Assembly (NCBI GenBank): GCA_003344405.1 | Contig: NOWV01000001.1 | Coordinates: 372,001 to 436,000 of the forward strand | DNA: 64,000 nt | Reading direction: 5' to 3' | Source: Trichoplax sp. H2 | Taxonomy: Eukaryota; Placozoa; Uniplacotomia; Trichoplacea | In this document: positions 1 to 11,600 of the stretch, piece after piece | Layout: the number at the start of each line of letters is the position of its first letter | Position numbering within the stretch: the stretch's first letter is position 1 | The notes under the pieces: model-generated | Seen by the model: the letters and a program-made list of their open reading frames with translations, nothing else | Told to the model about the DNA's origin: nothing | Database searches by the model: none | Made by a program: the position numbers and the translations under genes

Positions 1-11
1 GGTGTGTGACA

Positions 12-349
12 GTAGGATACCTTAAATCAACACTGTCGAGGCAAGTTTTCCTAATGCACGTGAGAATGTACTTACATCTACTGCATTATCATGCTAAAGC
101 ACGACGACATGGAATGTGCTAACGTCAGGATGTCGAAAGGTTTACACATGTACTTTGCTGAGATAGCATCGTATAGTTAGGTAGGATACCTTAAATCAAC
201 ACTGTCGAGGCAAGTTTTCCTAATGCAAGTGAGAATGTACTTACATCTACTGCATTATCATGCTAAAGCACGACGACATGGAATGTGCTAACGTCAGGAT
301 ATCGAAAGGTCTACACATATACTTTACTGAGATGGCATTGTATAGTTAG
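12..349. repeat. Two-copy tandem duplication, 169-bp unit
   Basis: Two adjacent copies (about 12-180 and 181-349) are nearly identical, differing at only a few positions. A third copy starts at 350 but diverges after about 10 bases, where an extra GAG is inserted. No open frame runs through the unit. The high identity suggests a recent duplication by slippage or unequal exchange. More copies may lie upstream of the window. Confidence 0.9.
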
Positions 350-924
350 GTAGGAGGATACCTGTCTCATACGATGACACCTCTCTGTATACAGTTGCTC
401 GTACTTCTATGCGTACACATATACCAAATTTGAAAAGATTTATCGTCATAAGCGACTATCTAAACTAGAAATTTCATCAATTCACTAAAATAGGACATTA
501 CAAAGCCTTGCATGCTACATGTGCTGTCCTCCAATAAAACGAGTTCACTTTGGTCGAATCATCAAAATGCAATGATAAAACTTTTTATTAAATGTTTGCG
601 AGATGGTAGTTCAATATTACCACATTTGCGCTTTGGAGCCTACGGCATACAAGTATCTCGTATGTCATGATAAAAGCTCGTACATGCTTGTACAAACACA
701 TAAAATTGCTAATTCAAGCTAGCTTGGTATGCAAGTTGTTTTGTGGTAAACTGGTCATACATACATACATAACTTAAACTTGACCAAGAAACGGTGTAAT
801 TTTAACTACTGTACTAATTATTACTATAATGCATTGCACATGACATACCTATAATATATCTATCATCGACGATAAAATAGTGACTTGTTTTCCATTACAA
901 CTGCCAATTACAATAGCAAGAAAT
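350..924. other. Intergenic DNA beyond the receptor gene
   Basis: No coding exon is seen. TTTATT at 584-589 reads AATAAA on the minus strand, about 540 nt past the receptor stop codon, and could be its poly(A) signal, though the distance is long. There is a short CATACATACATACAT run near 756. Confidence 0.4.
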
Positions 925-950
925 AATTAGCTCATCACGATGAGCTAATT
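925..950. repeat. Perfect 12-bp inverted repeat with 2-nt loop
   Basis: Arms 925-936 (AATTAGCTCATC) and 939-950 are perfect reverse complements separated by AC. The element lies about 175 nt past the stop codon of the minus-strand receptor, so it may sit in that 3' UTR as a hairpin. A chance palindrome is less likely at this length but cannot be excluded. Confidence 0.7.
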
Positions 951-1123
951 GCTACTTGAAATCAGCACCAATAGATATTGTAGTGCTCGCTTTTGTTTCA
1001 TTCTCCGTACCCACAATGCATGGATGTTCGCGCAAATGACTTTCAATTTCATTTCTCGGATAATTTAATGGGATGAAGCGCTTAATAAAATGTCTCTAAT
1101 GAAGCTAATTGGATCATAGAAAG

Positions 1124-3700
1124 TTACTTAACGGTTATTGTCAATTGCGGAAAAGATAACATAATATTTATCTTAGGTGCCATGACGCAAAGAAGAAACG
1201 ACATTGCACAAGCAACTAAGCTAAAAGAAGATATGCCTGCTTGCCATGGGCCAAATGTAATAAAATAGGTCAATACCATAAATGTAAATATACACATATT
1301 AATACAACATGCAACGCACAAGTATTTAGCATCTGCAAAATTATCTGGACAATGGCGCCCTTTTATAGCTAAACCTAAATAAATAACGTTTAATATTCCA
1401 ATATAACTTAAGCTAACAATAGGGCCAACAAGACTTTGAAAATGGCACATTTCATAAATTTTATAATTGAAATCTATCCTCATATATGTCGCAATAGGAG
1501 ATAAAATTAACCATAACAGGACGATAACTATTTGAATGCAGAGTAAAAGAATAACTAGCAATGGTTGTCCTTTAGTTTTAAAGTGCTCACTATAGCGACA
1601 AGATGCCATGACTTCTGAAAATAAAGCTACAACAGCACTTGTCATTGATAAACCAATCGCTGTTAACAAAGTTGCTGAGGTTGTATACGTGACAATGGTT
1701 ACCATACAAAATTGACGGTTACGTGGTAGTAAGAATACATAGGATGATGCCAGCATATATAATAATACAATATAGCTCATATGAATTAAAATGGAGTTTG
1801 ATGAAAATATCACTTGATGATGCCTATGTAAGATAGTAATGATCCAAAATGATATTACTATAGAGCCACATATAGCTAATATAACCATCAACGTTATTGA
1901 TAGCAAGCCTCCTATATCGATCGTTACTGGAACTGCCTTCACACATGAAGTATGATTACTATTCGGAAGATAACCATATGGGCACACATGACATTGCTCT
2001 GCGTTAGTTCTATTCGATATTGAACTAATATAGCAAGATATGCACTTCCAACAGCATTTATCATTCGAAAAACTATCACGATATGTTCCTGGTGGACAGT
2101 CACTTGAACAAGCAGAAATCGGAACACCTGAATGTAAACGAGCCTTATTCCACACTATTACGCTGTCGTTTATAATGGCTTGACCGGTTGTAAGCCATGC
2201 TCCGATTGTTTTTGAAACAACATTCTTACCATTAGGTTGTAAGTTAACAATATTGTAGCGAATATGAACTGGATTGCCATTCTGGTTAAAGGAGAAATTT
2301 TCTCTAGATGCATCTACAAACGATACATTAAATAGATATGCAACTAATTTCTTAGTATCAAATTTCTCTTCAGGCAAAGATTGGCAGTGGTCGCGATTAC
2401 ATTTCAGCATATCATGTAAGGCGTGAGCTACTGCATATATTGCATTAAATATGAAAGCTGATGTTATCGTCTGCGAATTAGTAATTTTACTGCTATCATT
2501 CCAGGCCGATACTGGAATACATGCATTCACTGGTATATCGCCTTTAGCTACATTGGATCGAAAGTAAGTTTGAAACCAAGGATTTCCGGAATTGTTACAT
2601 GCTGTTAAACTTTTAATATAAGACTCAAATTGGTATTGTTTGCTTGAACCCAATGTAAGTCCAATAGTACCACCGATAATATCAGAATCAATTTCCGAGA
2701 TTATAGACGATGATTGACTCCATGATATTGGCGCAATATAAGTAATACCGGTAAAATTGGCTATAGTCGCTTGAATAAAATATTCATGAGCCATTTTAGC
2801 ATTGCTCGCTATGAATACAACCGTCACTTTTAATGCTCTTAGTTCTTTAATTATACTTTGAAGTTGGCTTGCAGTTGGACGCTTTGGAAAAAGTATCACT
2901 TTTGAAATACATACATTCTTTTCCTTGGCAGATCTTTGAAACTCTTCCACTAAACTATTACCATAATCATCATCCTCCCACAAAACCGCGGTGTAATTCC
3001 AACCAAAGTAATGGATAACAGCGGTCACTGCACGGCCCTGAAAACTGTTAGATGGTACTGTTCTAAAAAATGTGGTAAATTCGGTCTTATCACTTAGAAG
3101 GGAACTTGTTGCCAAAGGACTCACTACAGGAACATGTAAATTCGACAGCAATGTACCAACAATAAACGCTTCAGAACTATACAGTGGACCAATAACAGAG
3201 ATAATTTTATCACGATTAACGTTATTATTGCCTTGGCTATCTGTTTTTATCTCCGTACTACTGTCGGTACCATTGCCGCATACATCACTAGTACAATTTT
3301 GGTACGAATCACTCGATGATGGAGTATCTGCAGTATTACAGTTAGATGATCTTTCACTTCGATCGTCGTAAAAATAATTAATTGATTGGCGTAGAGCTAC
3401 AGTACGACTAACGCAAGTATCACGAATTTCATATCCAAGAGTAATATTTGGTAATATCGCTGGATTCTGATTAATAGAATGAATCGCATAAATCATAGAT
3501 TGTACTCTCATAATATTAGTTATATCTAAATTTTTACATTTCTCTGTCGCAGCATCATAGCTATTATGAATTGGCACCAGACCACCCAAAGATAAATCGC
3601 CATTCAACTTACCTACTGTGGTATAAGGATCTGAAAGAATTGTTGCTGATCCATAAGTAGTAAGAAAAGTAATGATACCGATAAAGCAATTGATCATCAT
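1124..3700 (-). CDS. Class C (metabotropic glutamate receptor-type) GPCR, intronless
   Basis: An uninterrupted 858-residue frame encodes a complete class C receptor, expected in the plasma membrane. Order: signal peptide (about 1-22); Venus-flytrap ligand domain (about 25-520) with the family start LNGDLSLGGL, the block LPNITLGYEIRDTC and FFRTVPSN; a cysteine-rich linker (about 525-585, CSSDCPPGTYRD then CCWKC and CHVCPYGY); seven membrane helices (about 595-845) ending at the APK motif. The intracellular tail after APK is only about 16 residues, against hundreds in vertebrate mGluRs. By position, the serine and threonine that hold the ligand alpha-amino/carboxyl group and the Arg of the MRV block are kept. 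The Asp/Arg/Lys set that binds the glutamate side chain looks replaced (SWSQSSS; ITSAF before NAIYA), so the ligand is probably not glutamate. Start: first ATG, with an in-frame TAA 9 nt upstream, so no 5' coding exon is needed. A single exon suggests a retrogene or an intron-poor expanded family. Confidence 0.95.
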   Translation of the reverse strand: MMINCFIGIITFLTTYGSATILSDPYTTVGKLNGDLSLGGLVPIHNSYDAATEKCKNLDITNIMRVQSMIYAIHSINQNPAILPNITLGYEIRDTCVSRTVALRQSINYFYDDRSERSSNCNTADTPSSSDSYQNCTSDVCGNGTDSSTEIKTDSQGNNNVNRDKIISVIGPLYSSEAFIVGTLLSNLHVPVVSPLATSSLLSDKTEFTTFFRTVPSNSFQGRAVTAVIHYFGWNYTAVLWEDDDYGNSLVEEFQRSAKEKNVCISKVILFPKRPTASQLQSIIKELRALKVTVVFIASNAKMAHEYFIQATIANFTGITYIAPISWSQSSSIISEIDSDIIGGTIGLTLGSSKQYQFESYIKSLTACNNSGNPWFQTYFRSNVAKGDIPVNACIPVSAWNDSSKITNSQTITSAFIFNAIYAVAHALHDMLKCNRDHCQSLPEEKFDTKKLVAYLFNVSFVDASRENFSFNQNGNPVHIRYNIVNLQPNGKNVVSKTIGAWLTTGQAIINDSVIVWNKARLHSGVPISACSSDCPPGTYRDSFSNDKCCWKCISCYISSISNRTNAEQCHVCPYGYLPNSNHTSCVKAVPVTIDIGGLLSITLMVILAICGSIVISFWIITILHRHHQVIFSSNSILIHMSYIVLLYMLASSYVFLLPRNRQFCMVTIVTYTTSATLLTAIGLSMTSAVVALFSEVMASCRYSEHFKTKGQPLLVILLLCIQIVIVLLWLILSPIATYMRIDFNYKIYEMCHFQSLVGPIVSLSYIGILNVIYLGLAIKGRHCPDNFADAKYLCVACCINMCIFTFMVLTYFITFGPWQAGISSFSLVACAMSFLLCVMAPKINIMLSFPQLTITVK

Positions 3701-5678
3701 ATTGGGTTACACGCTAAGATGGAAGCATAAATTAAGATGATTAATCTCTTAAAACGATCGCTTGATTCTAGTATTGGTTGTTTTTGGACAATTTTCCTGC
3801 AGGAAATATCTGTCTTTCTAATATAAATAGTTAAACTACCAACTGAATAGGCAAGCTATATGAACATGTTACTATACTAACATGAAATGTTAGGGGACTT
3901 AAAAAGCGTAAATATCTTATTAATGTTCACAAAGTGTTTAACTATGTATTAAAAGATCTGAAATATTTATGTAATACTACTAAATAGGTATCTTGTAAAG
4001 CAGAAAACAAAAACGCAACAGTCTGCTAAAACAGTTGGTTTATTAATTTAATTTTCATTCCTGACAATAATATTCTTCTCCGTTTACGTCATCAATTAAG
4101 AAGAAAATATTTTGCAATATGGTTTCAGACAAATCAATTTTACTTGTAAATCTCCATGTATTTAGATTTTCGTACAAATAAAACTTATCTTAATCGAATA
4201 ATAAATAATATTATCGCCCCATTTTATTGTACTTCAATTCAAAGAAATTGGTTTACCTTTTATAAAATATTACAAGAAAACATTTACAAAGCTAAAGTTT
4301 TTATTTCTTGTAATTACACCTCAATTCTTAGTTACATGATATCAAGAATTTATAACGGAAGTAAACCTTAAAGTTAAGATGGAATAATGAATATAATATT
4401 TCTTACCTCTTAAAATAATCATGATCATTGGGCATTATATAATATTGATATGATTAATTTTTAATAAAATTAAATGAATTTTTGTCATGACTTTTATTGA
4501 AAAACTTGAATTATGACAACATTTCTGATACCTTGCGGCTAGGTATTAAATTATGACACTTCCATATCCTTAAATCATAACTCATAATATTATTATTGTG
4601 CAACAATTGACGCTTTTTTGAGCTAAGCGCCGGTGAAGATCACTACAACATTTCCATACGTAATTTAGCATTGTTAACCCTAGTAATACTATAAGTTCTA
4701 CAACGATGACCTATCGAACCAGTTAGTTTTACAGATAAATTAAGTAGTTTGATAGATTAATTCTATTTTATAGCAGATTTAAAACTATAAACATAACAGT
4801 ACCAATCGCTAACACTTTATAAAACCTAATTTGATATTTTATCGATATTATTAAACTAACCGATTACACTTGGCTAGTTATCGCTTAAAACCATACTATT
4901 TAATAGCCTCCCGCGGATAGGTAAATTGAGAAGGATTCGAATATCGTTTATACAACTTTATAGCATGTATATATTCAGATTATATCAAGCCAACGCCATC
5001 ATCTTAAGCAATCATTTTATGCATTATATAACTATAGTACATACAAGAATATGCGTTAAGAGCTATAGTGTAGCACTATAAGGGTAATTTGTCCTTGACC
5101 ACGTCTGTAAAATTTAAATTATCGTCATATTTTCAAATGGTAAATCCATTTATTAAAAATATACGTTGCAAAATTACAATTAATAAGCAAAGATGCAACA
5201 GCCAATATGTAAAATAGTTAATTATAATTATGATTGCTAATAGATACGATGTAATAAAATAGCAAAGCTAAGCTCTTTCACGAATATGGACACTAACTTA
5301 CTTGAATTCCGATCGTGATTATTAAGATGAGATGTTAACAATGAAATAAATATGATGATTCGGTTGGCACAATATCAGTATAGCATAAAAATATTTATTA
5401 TCGATAGAATATTATCTAGCTGATAGAATGGAAGGCATTAAATAAAAATAATTAATTATAAGAGTATTTATTGCAAATAAATATCCATGATAACGTACAT
5501 TTTATGCCATACCGAGTATAAACCGGTATGATAATCTAACCTCCCTACTATAATAGCCTGGCATTTTATTACCGAATTATTAAATCTGAAATGAGTCATA
5601 AAGTGAATAACCATAGCATAAACTGTCGGTGTCCCATGATGTAGCTTCAGTGATACTCTATCTTAACTATTACATAGA
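3701..5678. other. Intergenic DNA between the receptor and ovoA
   Basis: This stretch is very AT-rich with only short open frames that match nothing I recognise. It should hold the receptor promoter (minus-strand transcription from above 3700) and the 3' UTR of ovoA. No repeat array, RNA gene or convincing exon is seen. Confidence 0.5.
5565..5570 (-). terminator. Candidate ovoA poly(A) signal
   Basis: AATAAA on the minus strand, about 109 nt past the ovoA stop codon at 5679-5681, a normal distance for an animal cleavage signal. Position and hexamer are the only evidence. Confidence 0.45.
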
Positions 5679-8600
5679 TTATGAGATCGGAACTTTCTTC
5701 CAGATGGTTATATAATTTCCCAATAATGGATTCGATAACGCAATGCTATTACCGTTGGCTATCTTTTTGTTATCGATAAGATTAACGCAAGCCAGCAAAT
5801 CGAACCTAAAACATCCAATGCCAACATATAAGTTATAAAAAATAACACCTATTGATGATTACATTGGTTTTAACTTCTTGCTACATACACAAAGCGAATA
5901 TCAACTATTTAAACTGTACGCTTGTTATCAGAAGAGATCTTCACCGAAGCAGACAATTTTATTTATTATCTTCGTTCTTAATCGGTATACTTACTCATCT
6001 TTCATGCTATCCATTAACTGTTCAGAATTTACGTCTGAAATATTGATAACCACAATTCCATCATCCTTTACTATTTCGTTCAATCGAATCAACCAGCCTA
6101 TACAGTACGACAAAATTAATTGTATTTTAGCGTTAAAAGGTCCATCTGTTACCCCTACATTCTGATTTTATTCTCACTAAATCATACAGCCATTAATATG
6201 ACAAAATCAATTTTATCTAATTTACTATCTATAATTTTATTCTAATAGCGTGCTGCATTGATAAGCATTTGTATAAATCGCAAGGAAAAATATGCTTTTA
6301 CGTACATAAACATACGACAGTACTTTGTTATAATAAAATACTTGAAAAATTTAAAAAAACTTAAACTAATAGTTATGCATTTCTAAAGACAACAAATATA
6401 AAAAGCTACAATAATAAGTATGTGTTTGTCAGAGTTCGTAAAATATTCTAGATTTAAATGTAATTTCTTACTTTTTCTGTTGTTTACTCGATCCAAACAG
6501 GTTAAAAGAACAAGGTCGTGATTCCCAACTTCGTTAGGTAGCCAACTTAACTTTAAAATTGAATTGCAAAGATTACTGTTTAGTATAGACGATAAAGAAG
6601 ATATTGACTATAAATCTATGTTCCATATAATCTATAATTAACATGTGATTAATTTATAACGGTATGATCTCAGTAATAAATTTCAGTAAAATTCAGTATT
6701 TTCTAAGGGTGTGAAAAATCTATGTCTTCGATACTGAGTTTGGCTATATCGAAGTAATTTGTAAAATGGCTGGTATCGAACATAGTAAAGCACGGTATAT
6801 GCTATGACGTCGTAATTAATTGAATTAGTGCCGACAAATACAGGTGTCAAAATGAATAAATCTCAAATCATTATATCTATCTATATTACTCCTTCTATTA
6901 AAAGTTTCGAGTAGTGATTCAATTCTTAATTATTAAATAGTTATGACTAAAAAGATACACTATTATAATAGAGAACGCAATGTTTCTTTATTGAAATCAA
7001 AAAAGTATGGTACTAATTGCTTAACGTAAAAAACAGCTACCACATAAAGACCTATTAAATTAAATCTAGACAGTATTAGTCAGCTTAATAACCTAATTCT
7101 ACCTGCTTAAATGCTACTCGATCAAGGTTAATATTTGAGTCTATGCTAATTGTCAGTGAGTCATTTAAGCCTGCAAAATCAAAATTTGCCGATCCTTTCT
7201 TTGCAATATTCAGACAAGCACTGATAAATTTTCCACAATAGTCAAGCCCCAAGACCTATCAAGAACATACAGTTTAAAAATAAATGAATTATTAAACACT
7301 AACTGTCTTGCAAGTTTAATTGGTTTCGTTTCAACGATACCAATTTTGTATTTACCTTTCGATATATTGTACTTAATTCAAAAGCTAGCCTTCCAGTGCC
7401 ACAACCAATTACTAATGCAGAATCTGTAGCTATGCCATACGTTTTAGGTATGAGCAACATCTTTTCAACTAATATCTCGGTCATTACACCGTAAAGACTG
7501 TGAATGTTCTATACAAAAGAAGAGTTATATAAGGGGTTTTAGAGGATTGAATTGTATTACAGTGAAATTAAATAGTGCAATATGATATCAGTCCTATAAC
7601 TCTAATATATGTTCTCTTACATCAGTATCGGAATATTGAAACCGAAGCATATCATATAACATTTGATCGGTTTCGAACTTAAATTGAACATTAGAGCTAA
7701 TTTGCCCGCAAATTTCAATACGGTTGTCAGAGTAGTATTTGGTATATTCCTCTAGAAATTATCGATATAAGATATTGTCATGATATTTTGAATTTGCATT
7801 ATCAACCATTGCAGCAGCTATCAAGATAAATTTTGAAGAATCACTACTTAATTATATTACCATTTTCATGAAATGCTTTACTTCTATATCGCCCACATAT
7901 GCCTCTACAATTTATAAATATCCTACGGGCAATTTATGATAACTATTCAACTACTGTATAATATAATAAAGTACTGTTATTCTGTTCATATTATTATTAT
8001 GAATATTTGCAGCTATAAATAGCATAAGTAGACCGATATATTACCGTGGCATTGCTGGCTAATCTCTGTATCAAGTAATACAATAGGAGGGAGCGTTCGA
8101 GGATTGCTTTTTACTACTCGGAACCCGGCATGTTGAAAGAAATGTCTCCTAAAAGCTAGTCGAAAAAATTGAGAGGCCGATTCACCAGTAGTTGCCCAAG
8201 AACCGAACTGCAATGTTCAAAAAATAATATTATTACAAGTATTCTACGTAAAATAAGTGTATGAAAATTAGTAGGAAAAGGCTGTAAACTAACCATCATT
8301 AAGTTATGCCTTCCATCAAACGCGTTGCTTGAGAAATCATCATAATACGGATGAGTACGAAATCCAGGAAGCCCGTTATAATGATCTTCCGTCCATTCCC
8401 ATACGTTACCCATAATATCGTAAAATCCGGTCACAGTTGGAGGATATAAATTAACTGGCTACAAGGGCAGAGTAGAAGTGGCAGTCATAAACGTAATCAA
8501 ATATCGGTATTGCTTATCTGATTATAGCAGCAGATATCTATATTGCGTACCGTTGAACTGCAATACTGAAAGTTTAAATTCCAATCTGGGACTTTATCGA

Positions 8601-11600
8601 AGGCTACATCATAAGCTACGGAGGGATTTGGAGGTAACTAAAATTAAATACAATGCATTTAATCGCATGATAATATAAATTGTGATGCTGTAAATAGTCA
8701 TGAAATAAAAATGAAATGTAAAGATGCGTAATAAAGCAATTTTGAATTCATCTACCCAGATGTTTTAAAGCTGAAGGTTTTACATCTATTAAAATAGCTA
8801 CAGTTATATAAGCGATCGACTTTTAGATTTCAGAGAGTGCCTTAGTACTCATGCATCACATTATCATAATAATCAGTATTGTTAAAGGACTGCCTAATAG
8901 ATTACGTCTGCTATGTGCATAGTAAAATCAATGGTCCTAAGAATTCATCACGTACATTTTGATCTAGCATTCTATGATATTCAGCTTCACTTGGTAGTCG
9001 ATAGTCTTTACCTAACCAGGTACAATATGCTTTTGCTTCATGATAGTTGACTTCAACAGGCCATTCCATCGGCATAGTAATGACATCAAAAGTCGTACGA
9101 TATCTTTAAAAAGATAGAAATGATTGTGATTACTATGCTCTTAATTTAATAGCCTTTATAGAGATTAATAAATTGCACATGATTACGCTAGCGCAGCTAT
9201 ATCATAATGATAAATATCCATCTTATATCGGGTAACTAAATTCTATGGTAGATGCATATAGAACACTTCTACTGCATTTGACAAAATTGCTAACACACAT
9301 ATCTAATATAAATGCCAAAATTCGTTGCCACATCAGTAGCTAAAGAACGAGGCATTATAGATATTTAAAATTTTATATACTTGAATTTGGATGTCAGGTC
9401 TTCTTGATTATGATAATTGAAATCATTATCGAAAAAACGTGGCTGACAATGGGAATATTCACTAAGATTTCCACCACAACCCGATTTGCAGCCTAATTTA
9501 TTAATTGAAGTTAGTATAATAAAAGATTTTAGTTTTCACTGATATTAATAAAATTTAAGACTGTTACTACGATCGGACAAGATTATAACGAAGCATCACC
9601 GGTTAAATGTAGATTTTTATACTCTTTTATACGTGTCGTATGTTTAAGGTTACCTTTATCACAAATCCAAAAGACTGGATGATGTGCCTTGCGAAATATT
9701 TTCCAATTCCACCCTAATTAGGTTACATTTCAATATATATTTATCTCAATATGATTGTAGACAATGCATATAATTTACCTCTTTTGAAACTGATTTAAAT
9801 ATTATTACTTATATTTCATTCAATACCGTATCGAGAATACGACTATACCTTCGTTCGACCAAAATTCTCTCCTTTCGTATCCGCCGTCCTTAACAAACTT
9901 CAAGTATTCACCGTTGGTAATTGGATATTTAGTGGCTTGAAAAGGTGAAACACTAATAGCATAATTTACAAGCAATAAAGTCATTCCATGTACGAGTATG
10001 CTAATCGAATAAACAATCAGATAGTCGATAGAATACTTTAGACGATATTATATTGTATGGAAAAAATATCTTAATTGTAATTTCTATATTTTACTAGTGA
10101 AGATATTTATCTATCTTTAGCTTTAGTCTACTCAAGTAAACAATACAGTCTAGTGATTAGCATTAGCAAATGAGAGTTAGTTACCATAACTTTTTACTAT
10201 GGCAATTTTTTACTAATGATCCAATTCTATAGATATCCACACTTACTGAGATAGCAGTTCACCATATTCATTATCCCAGCCGAATGATGGGAACGCATCT
10301 GGCCTTCCAAGTCTAACATCTTTCTGGTCGACGGCAATAAGATTATTATCACCAGCGTTTTCTATTTTCGTTTGAAAGGACATAACGCAATTATATAACA
10401 TGAAACCAATATCACGATACAAGTTGTATTTAGAAAGGCTTGATATAGTAAATTAAATTTGAATTTAAATCATCGTAGTTGCTGACCATTCGCTTGGTAA
10501 GATGCATAGTGCCAATCATTCGGTTTAGCAAGCATATCTACTGGCAATTGACGGAAAAGCACAGAAGAAGTCTCAAAATGCAACCTAAAAAATAACATCA
10601 AAGTGCAGAAATCTGTTTCAGACTAAATTATTGAAAGATACTTAGACTGCGTCTTTGTATATTTCGGTGCATTATCAAGCTATAATTTTCTTATAATGTA
10701 CACATTTTCTTACGTAACAAGGAGGAATGTAGTAGATATATTTCGATAATACATAATACTTGAGTTGATAATTACAGTAAGGATAAAGATGAATGATTTT
10801 TGTCAAAATGAAATTATTGTAAATTATCCTACCTTTCATGTTCAATGGATAAAAAGAGTGCCCACTTTGATAGATTGTTGTATTCAAGCCAAGACATAGT
10901 TAGAATAAGGAGTATCGAAATGTTAAGACGAACTGACAGATAGATACCCTACATCGGGTTCTATCGATAAAAAATTAACAGAAAGGGTAATTTATGGTGT
11001 TATGTATGAGGACTTTATTGAGTAATTCGATACTCGCTACTAGGTGCATCGCTATAATGTATATCTAATGCAATAAGTTTATAACTGGAATTCTGCTAGT
11101 TTAACAAATCAATTTTAATCCATATAACACGGCATAATATTCTGATATGTAAATTCGAAACGTAAGCACTAGACTGACAATTTCCTTTTGCATAACCCAT
11201 TTTAATTGAAACTGCGACGAAATTTTATCATAAGACGTTATAATAGCAGCACTAAATCACTATCTTGAATTGAAGGCAATAGAATTACAAACTGTATGAT
11301 AGTAAAAATTTCTTGTACTGACAGAGTACTGTAGATAATTTTGTAACACTATTAATATTTGAGAAACATTATCTTGCTTAATTCTTTTTGATAATCGCTA
11401 TAACATAGCTATAGTAAAATGCCGTATAATCATATCGAAAATATCTTAATACGGGTACTAGGTTTTTAAGGTGCCTTGGCAATGCTCTATGGCTAGTCTT
11501 AATACTCAGTTTTGAAGAAAGAATTTAGCTAGTTATTTACAAAGCTCCTATACTTTAACTGTAGATTTTATACATTTATAGTTCTTGCTTTAAAGAAATC

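Noticed and set aside
5878-6165. 95-codon plus-strand frame
   Set aside because: Antisense shadow of an ovoA exon (5995-6154) that fits phase and family.
8156-8434. Stand-alone sulfatase-modifying factor (SUMF1) gene
   Set aside because: The FGE-like exons continue in phase into DinB-like exons upstream and methyltransferase exons downstream, giving OvoA.
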